Below are positions 57,501-63,140 of a stretch of DNA of 63,140 nt, piece after piece. Every line of letters starts with the position of its first letter. The first letter of the stretch is position 1. The notes beneath the pieces were generated by a model. The model saw nothing but the letters and a program-made list of their open reading frames with translations, made no database searches and was not told the origin of the DNA. Location of the stretch: contig FN649748.1 of NCBI GenBank assembly GCA_000310025.1, positions 573,170 to 636,309 of the forward strand. Direction: 5' to 3'. A program made the position numbers and the translations under genes. Origin of the DNA: Ectocarpus siliculosus. Taxonomy: Eukaryota; Sar; Phaeophyceae; Ectocarpales; Ectocarpaceae.

Positions 57501-60500
57501 CTTAGTACCTATGTGCGGGCACACCCGCCTAGAAATCATCCCATTAACACCAGCCTAGCACAATACCGGCAACCCACCTACTTAGACCTTATCCACCCAG
57601 CGTCAACCTAGCACCTATCGTGTGGGTTTGGGGTTTGGTGAGGGATAGCGATAGGGTTTTTGCCGGTTTCAAGCCCCCGTCAAGGGTCTGGGTACATTGC
57701 TTATTTGCGTACCCCTGGCTGAATAAATATTTTGCGCAAATTGCTGCGATCGTGGGGAAAGATAGATCGTACCAATCGGGTTTCATCGCTTCTTGTCCCT
57801 CGCAGACTGCTCTCGTCCTGTCCATGTATTTACATATTTCGAACGGATTGATATTCAAAACTAGTGACGTTTGTTTCAGTTGTTGATGTTTCAGCTCTAG
57901 TGTGGTACACAGTACGAGATACCTGTGCGCCAATGTGCAAGATAACAAAGACGGAGAAGAGAACATAATACTCTCAGTTTACGATTAGATTAAGATTACA
58001 TCCGACCGCGACACGAGGAACGATCAATCATGGACGTGCTGAATGATCGCGACCTTTCACACTAAGTCGACGCATAGTGCACAACGCGTAGATACAAAGC
58101 GCAAAGCATGCTCCAGTCGTCCCTCTGACTAAAATTGTTTGGTCGCCACGAGATAGTAGGTAACCATGGCTGGCTACCGTTGAGCTGAATCTAAGGGCGG
58201 GGGGGGGGGGTTACGATAGAGGCAGAAGGAGACTTAATCATATCCATGTGTCCCTAAAGAATATACCGCTCTGCATTCTCTTGAGATTGTTTGACCCTCC
58301 TCGCTTTTCCGAGCTCCCGGCGATGCGTGCCTCTCTCTTTCTCTTTTTCTTCTATCTCTGTTTCTAGCATACTACCGTGGCAAATACCATCGTAGGTGCT
58401 AGCATCGCAGGCGTCTAGAATGAAGAAATTAGTATAAATGTGTTTCTGTATTTAATGTGAAGACACAACAACAGCAATAGTACTGGAACAGACGAGAGCT
58501 GCCCTTCGTGCTACAACTTAAGGACTTTCTTCGTTAATTTTCCGCGGTAATGTTACTGCGGTAATTTCCGTTTCCCTTCATCCAGTGAAAATGAGAATTG
58601 CCGTTAACGCCCAAACCGTTCACGAACAAATAAATTAAGTTTTCCCATTAACGTACAAAAATTTACCGCGCAGAAATCGCACTTCCCGTGCTTTCGAGTC
58701 ACCGCGGAGTACATTATTACCGTAAGAACAATATGATCCCATCTACCGCACAGAAACACCAAGTGCATTGCTGTTGTTTAGCTGATGTCGAGCACCTTGG
58801 TTGATGCAGCAATCGCGTTGCATGTATGCTATGTTATGGAACTCTAGATGTTTTCTGTTGGTATTTCTCTTGTTTGTTCTTTGCTCCTTTGTTGCCTGAT
58901 TGACAGATTTGACTAAGGTGTTCATGGGGTGATGTTTAACAATAATAGGTGGGGGTATGTTGCGTGGGGGTTGTTTTCTTGTTTTGTTTGTTGAACCGTT
59001 GAATTCCACATCGTTTCTCTGTGTGTGTATGAGGAAGGCGGCGCTTGCTTGTTGCCAGCCCTTTCTGCTGATGGCATAATAACTTGGCTCAGGGCTGGAC
59101 TTACGTCGTCGTCTTGAGGCCACGCGAGCCTGCCTGCAGTCTGGTTTTCACCCTTCTTTTTATGCGACCGGTTTGGTTGACGAATGTGATGCTCGGTAAT
59201 GTGTGTGGCGCACGTTTGTTATGCGATGACCATATGCTTGAGGAACACTTGAAAGAAAGCAAACGAAACAGGGCCCAACGTGCGATGCTTGGTGTGGTTA
59301 ACTGTACAACTTGTACCGTCACGGTACGTGGTGACCCGTTACCGTAAAAAATGCATTACCGTGGTGGCTGATTACCGTAGTACAAGAAAATTACCGTAGT
59401 GACCAATTGCCGTACGGAATTTACCGTGGTGGCCAGTTACCGCCCAATAAACTGTGTTGTACCGTGGTTTCTGGTTAACGCGGGAAATGATGCCGACAGG
59501 AAAAACCGTTAACGAAGAAAGCCCTGAAAATCTTCTAAAACAATCTTCCTAGGGTCGAAAGTCGAAAGTTCATTTTCATGGCGGCAATTACTGGCTCTTT
59601 ACACTAAAAAGTAAAAATGAACTTTCCGGAACGTAGTCTAAATCTGAAACCGTGCAACATCGCACATGAATAATTGTTGATGGATCGTGTTTTTGCCTGT
59701 GGCTGGTATGAAAAGTGACCTACAACTGCTGTGGACCAGTCAGCAGTAACAGCGGAAGATACAACTGCTGTGGGTCAATCGCCCACAACAGAGTCTCGCT
59801 CGCTGATGAGCGCCGCGCCCTACGCTGGAGACGACGCAACGCGAGCTGTCAAGGGAGACATCCGCTAGCCATGCTCCGGGAACAAAAAAGAGTGGCGCGG
59901 AATACTCCGGTCGGAACGAACTGACTATACAGAAGTTCACTGCTGTGTGTATGCACAGCAAGGGAATGTGTTTGTTGGTAGCTCTGCCAGGAATGCGGCA
60001 TGTTGGAAAGATGTGTGACCTTTGTCGACTCTAATAACTGCAGCTACCAGTGGCTTTTCGGCTTTCTTCGAAGCCCGGGGGCCGGCGTGCGGGGTTGGGT
60101 ATCACACAAACAATCGTAAACCTTTGTCTCTACTTGGCATCTTCTACTGCTAGACTTTCCTCATGCATATGTGCGGGGCTTAAGCGGGGCACAGCCTGCC
60201 CCCCCTAGGGAACCCCTTGTACCCAAAGAACAATTCTACCATAGTGTAAGTCTAATTTCTGTTTGAAAGAGTTCGAAGATCCAACAGGCATACATAGACA
60301 CATGGACCCTCCCTACCGGTGGCAGATGCAGCTTCTTTTATACGTCTGCCACTGCTGGCAAAAAGGCCTACCTCGTTGATGATCTCGATAGGCACCCCGA
60401 AGAAGGTCATGTTGAAAATGGCACCGAGTACACCGAGGAGCGTGCTTGTATTGTCGAAGAAAAGCTGGCTCATGCAACCCCATTCAACCCCTCCAAAGGA

Positions 60501-60596
60501 CAGGTAGCTCATCATGGACTGCGTTTGGGTACCCACGCGGGAGGTGGGTTGATTTCCGAAACGGCGGCGGCAGATTTGCGGCGAGAGACAGGTCAT
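45558..60596 (-). CDS. NCS2/AzgA-like nucleobase permease, 16 exons, 588 aa
   Basis: Minus-strand exons: 60596-60372, 56857-56802, 56142-56082, 55269-55178, 54421-54291, 53629-53559, 53306-53226, 52524-52439, 51231-51095, 50454-50313, 49693-49500, 49050-48951, 48479-48329, 47048-46995, 46427-46355 and 45670-45558. All junctions are GT-AG and phase-consistent. Landmarks in order: SYLSFGGVEWG and LGAIFNMTFFGVPIEIINE (exon 1); TAQ + PYGINTPGAFAFVFNIIYP; ANFISGIISVVMGTFG; VPPAALLVPVAGIGFAFLGL; DYLGIVFPIAISAVGTSLMA; ESMVADGVGTMITSLFGSPF with FGHPAYKKSGAKTGYS; VLFVGLMLLEECFRFLPARH; ADWVTN; and LMMAVVFVAIEGVRR near the end. These give about a dozen membrane spans. The SMVADGVGT...GSPF and GHPAY...GARTGY-like region fits the xanthine/uracil/AzgA permeases, which import purines or pyrimidines with H+. 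The substrate cannot be read from the sequence. An upstream exon before the first ATG is possible, and MSYLSFGG (ATG 60512 or 60515) is an alternative start. Confidence 0.85.
47247..47295 (+). repeat. (TC)n microsatellite
   Basis: Two CT/TC runs are separated by a short CGTCTCAA interruption, inside permease intron 13. Confidence 0.85.
47442..47985 (-). mobile_element. SINE-like repeat copy 3
   Basis: Reversed relative to copies 1 and 2. The poly(G) at about 47443-47456, followed by GTACTCATTGTCGTGCATGC, is the tail. The head with a single GGTGTTTGCCATCGGGATT unit ends at about 47975, followed by another G run. It lies in permease intron 13 (47049-48328), in the same orientation as the gene. 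Confidence 0.8.
49842..49866 (+). repeat. (GA)n microsatellite
   Basis: A GA run in a purine-rich stretch (about 49745-49930) in permease intron 10 makes long open frames on both strands that are not genes. Confidence 0.8.
56985..57092 (+). repeat. Dispersed repeat B, copy 2
   Basis: GGTAAGAACCCCTTACACTAA, CAACCCTAGGAACTAAAGG, TTCGGCCAAAACTAGAC and AGTGCGGGC occur in the same order as at 41695-41825. Confidence 0.5.
57440..57690 (+). repeat. Dispersed CCAACCTAG-rich repeat, copy 2
   Basis: It shares with 11930-12190 the order TCGCATCAACGCCAACTTAG, CCCATTAACACCAGCCTAGC, TTATCCACCCAGCGTCAACC, GTGTGGGTTTGGGG and TTTTTGCCGGTTTC. Copies are diverged, so the family is not recent. Confidence 0.7.
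58522..59524. mobile_element. TIR element with TTACCG-rich ends, about 1 kb
   Basis: GGACTTTCTTCGTTAA at 58522-58537 is the near-exact inverse of TTAACGAAGAAAGCCC at 59509-59524. About 200 bp inside each end is dense in TTACCG/CGGTAA motifs. The central part (about 58745-59335) has short open frames on both strands but no transposase I recognise. It is probably non-autonomous. Confidence 0.6.
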
Positions 60597-61686
60597 CACG
60601 TGTGCGACAGGGAACGGCCCGACCGAGAGGAACCATGTTGATGTTCAACCTGCCTAGTGCATACAATGTTTGCTCAAGTAGAACAACCTCTGCAGGCTGC
60701 TCTATCTATGACTTGTATAGTAGTTTACGTTCGTATCCAAAAGAGCAGGATTGAATTGTCTCACAGATACATGCATGTCGGGATGCCGGCTCGTCTACTT
60801 CAGCTATTTCTATTGTCCGCTGTTTATTTGCACTCACCGCCATCGCTGCTCCAGAGCAGACAGCACAGCTGCTTGCAAGGGGTCTGAGATCTTGGGTAGG
60901 AGGACGATTAGCCATGGAAAGCTATTTCTCTCGCTGCTGCTTTGCAGCACTTCGTTTCTGCCCTCTGCGGAGACGTCATGACGTCATGACGCGGAACTTT
61001 TTCAGCGAGACTGTCAGAAAATATCCAATCGGGTGTTCCAGCATCCAACGCCCAGTGCAGCATAGTCTTCCCACTTCCCACTACCGGGGGCGCGCAGTTT
61101 TCAATCTTGACGTTTGGCAAGGAGTATGCCTCGGAAGAGAGAGAGTGTGTGACGTAAGAGAAAGAGAGAATTGTACGGAAGAGAGAGGGTAGTAGGAGGC
61201 AGGGAAGCCAGAAGACCTCCCACGTTCCCAACTCCGCAGGTGGCTTTCGAAGGGTGGTATCCATATTATGGGGTTTCCGCTTAGATCGTGTCGTATCTTT
61301 CCTACAGTTGGATGCATATATGTGCATCAACGGCTACAAGTAGATATTAAATAACCTTACCTGCATCCGTAGGATCGGGAAGTCCTTTTCTATGCCCGTC
61401 CCCTCGCAAAGGGTATTAACAGGACGACAGATTGATTGCCATACATAGCTGTTTCGTCGAACAGGAAAAACTGCTGTGGGGCGAAAAAAGAAAACTGCTG
61501 TTTGCTTCGCCCCTCCGTGACACTCACACCCAAACACTACAGGATGTACCAATGAAGCTGAAGTTGCTGACGGCGCTTGAAGTCATGAAAGACAGGCGAT
61601 ACGATTCCTACTTCGCTGCTCGGGCCGCCGGGGGTGGCTCAATAATTTCGCATGTACACGTACCTGCGCAGAAGTTGATGACTAGT
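60597..61686. other. Upstream region of the permease gene
   Basis: No gene is recognised. A palindromic direct repeat GACGTCATGACGTCATGACG at about 60971-60990 resembles CRE-type bZIP sites. A minus-strand frame at about 61090-60985 contains an ankyrin-like phrase (GKTMLHWALDAGTPDW) that may be an exon of an unseen gene. Confidence 0.35.
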
Positions 61687-62222
61687 GGGGGGGTGGGGGT
61701 ACTCATAGTCGTGCATGCCGTGGTCGTTAGACCATTGACCTCGCATCCCTACAAAGCCGGGACGGAGCACGCCGGTTTCTCACCGGACCAGGCTCTCACA
61801 TCACCAAGCGCGAAGGGCCGTGAGGTATTCGGCGAGTCGCATGAAGGGTGCGCTGCATCCTGCTAAGGGTGTTCGGCATCTTGTGCTTACTTCCTTGCGT
61901 CCGGATGACAGCTGCGGATGACTTAATTTATTTTCTGGTGCTTTCACGTCCAGAGACAGTTGTAAGCGCTGTGTAACTGCCTCGAGGATGCTTGACCATT
62001 TTAACACAACGTGGTGCGATCATTCCCTTTGCGCGGATTGACGGTTCTCGACCCCGCACACCATTAATCTACTCGACCACCATTCATTCATGGTTACCGC
62101 GGAAAAAACAAACCTAAAGGCAAAAAAGCGGTAATAACGTGGTTGCTGAGCTCATGAAGTGATTGGCTTGTTGTACAACATCGCTGCCAAGCAACAAAAA
62201 CCCCGATGGCAAACACCGAGGG
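61687..62222 (-). mobile_element. SINE-like repeat copy 4
   Basis: It is reversed: a G-rich tail, then GTACTCATAGTCGTGCATGC at about 61699, a conserved body, and a single head unit ending near 62218 (AACACCGAGG). Its 5' end abuts the poly(C) tail of the LINE-like copy at 62240 (minus-strand reading), so the two insertions are arranged head to tail. Confidence 0.8.
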
Positions 62223-62239
62223 GTGGGATGACTCGGGGC

Positions 62240-63140
62240 GGGGGGGGGAGGGGGGGGGGGGCGTACTCTTATGTTTTGCATGTCTTAGCGGTTAGACCGT
62301 TGACCACGCGTCCTCGAGAGGACGGAGCATTGTTCCCACAGGACCGATCACCGATGGCCAATCGTTCCTTCCTACTTTGCCAAAGGTGGCTCAAAAATGT
62401 CTTCCCTAGTCTGTCTATCCTAACGATATCCCTTCCCGCCTTTTCAAACCACTTCCTACTCCCCAGTACAGCTACCGTCCTCTCCTCTCTATTCCATGCC
62501 TCAAACATCTCCCTGTACCTCCCTTCTATTTTTCCCAGCTCGGTCATGTACACTTCCCTCTCCGTATTGTTCAGCCGATATTGCGCGACTACATGAACAC
62601 GGTCTTCGATTTCGAAGCCGCAATCACATTTGAACTTGTCGTCTTCGTCGTCTACCGTCCTATGTCTTCCTCGACGTTCTCGAAGGCCAATGTCCCCGGT
62701 CCTGAATTTGACCTGAAGCTTTGTCCCTTCATCCATTGGTCCATGTAGGTAATCCTTGAACCCTATTCCTTCTTTCAACATGCCGTACACTTCTAGACTC
62801 TCCTTATCCTTGGTTTCTTTCCTTAGATTCTGTTCTTCTCTATCGGCACAAGCAACAAATATCTTCTCCTTGAACCCCTGTAGACCCTCCGTTTCCAGCG
62901 TTTCAACTTCGTCGATGTCTAACCCCTTCCATACGTCCTCTACAACCTTGACCCATTCCGTGGGTTGTCTACCCCTGTTTTTATTTGCCCAATTCGCCTC
63001 CCATACTATTCTCGGCAACCCCTCCTCTCCCATCCCGCACATGCGATACTGCCATGTCAGCTTCCTTGCGTCTCTTCCCGACCGTAGGGATTGGATCCCC
63101 AATTCTTCCCTTACGGCTGCATTACTTGTGCGCTTGGAGC
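62240..63140 (-). mobile_element. LINE-like retroelement, C-terminal part, runs off the window end
   Basis: The minus-strand frame is open from the window edge (63140) to a stop at 62269-62271. It reads TSNAAVREELGIQSLRSGRD, LTWQYRMCGMGEEGLPRIVW, GIGFKDYLHGPMDEG, FKCDCGFEIEDRVHVVAQY (a Cys/His cluster) and LGSRKWFEKAGRDIVRIDRL. The AAVREELGIQSLRSGRDARKL segment resembles the region after the reverse transcriptase in non-LTR elements. It is intact over about 290 codons, unlike the 41.9 kb copy, so it is younger or better preserved. The 3' end runs into a poly(C) tail (poly(G) on plus at about 62240-62261). Confidence 0.75.

Larger units (their letters stand above)
56858..60371 (-). other. First intron of the permease gene (3.5 kb) with nested repeats
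   Basis: Bounded by GAG|GTAGGC after ...EIINE and ..CGCAG before VVYQKILPG. It contains dispersed repeat B copy 2 (about 56985-57092), the CCAACCTAG repeat copy 2 (about 57440-57690) and a TIR element (58522-59524). Confidence 0.75.

Overview
The window looks like draft nuclear DNA from a stramenopile alga, most probably a brown alga. That attribution is my inference, not a database result. The support is: multi-exon genes with GT-AG introns of 0.1-7 kb, introns loaded with dispersed repeats and long C/G homopolymers, many CAG/CTG runs, and one 5-N assembly gap at 38766-38770. I see no prokaryotic operons, rRNA, convincing tRNA or CRISPR array.

Six genes can be read. From left to right: (1) a CaMKK/GRIK-like protein kinase on the minus strand (4226-6917). 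(2) A 1-Cys peroxiredoxin (PRDX6 type) on the plus strand (7213-16908), head-to-head with the kinase and carrying a 6.9 kb first intron full of transposon debris. (3) A short ankyrin-repeat gene (19251-19904) with a probable frameshift. (4) A 12-exon Golgi-pH-regulator/GTG-type membrane protein on the plus strand (21156-34804); its second intron holds both halves of a broken hAT-like transposase. (5) A BART-domain protein (ARL2BP/CFAP36 type) on the minus strand (35972-39668), whose second exon is cut by the assembly gap. (6) A 16-exon NCS2/AzgA-like permease on the minus strand (45558-60596). For genes 2, 4 and 6 every exon-exon junction keeps codon phase and gives an uninterrupted protein (264, 678 and 588 aa), which strongly supports the models.

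Mobile DNA fills most of the rest. The most interesting signal is a pair of elements. One is a 5'-truncated LINE-like retroelement (41930-42797, 62240-63140 and a 3' remnant at 32841-32936). The other is a non-coding repeat of about 0.55-0.6 kb (four copies, at 33.0, 38.1, 47.4 and 61.7 kb). Both end in nearly the same ~45 bp followed by poly(C), and the best-preserved short copy has a 14 bp target-site duplication. This is the layout of a SINE mobilised by a LINE through a shared 3' tail, but with poly(C) instead of poly(A). There are also two large foldback elements (2063-2528, 8317-9071), two TIR elements (9670-10475, 58522-59524), a hairpin-forming minisatellite (21931-22165) and two dispersed repeat pairs.

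The genes do not form an obvious pathway. Three are membrane, trafficking or transport related (GPHR, BART protein, permease), one is a signalling kinase and one an antioxidant enzyme. Intergenic stretches at 1-2062, 16909-19250, 39669-45557 and 60597-61686 show no gene I can support.
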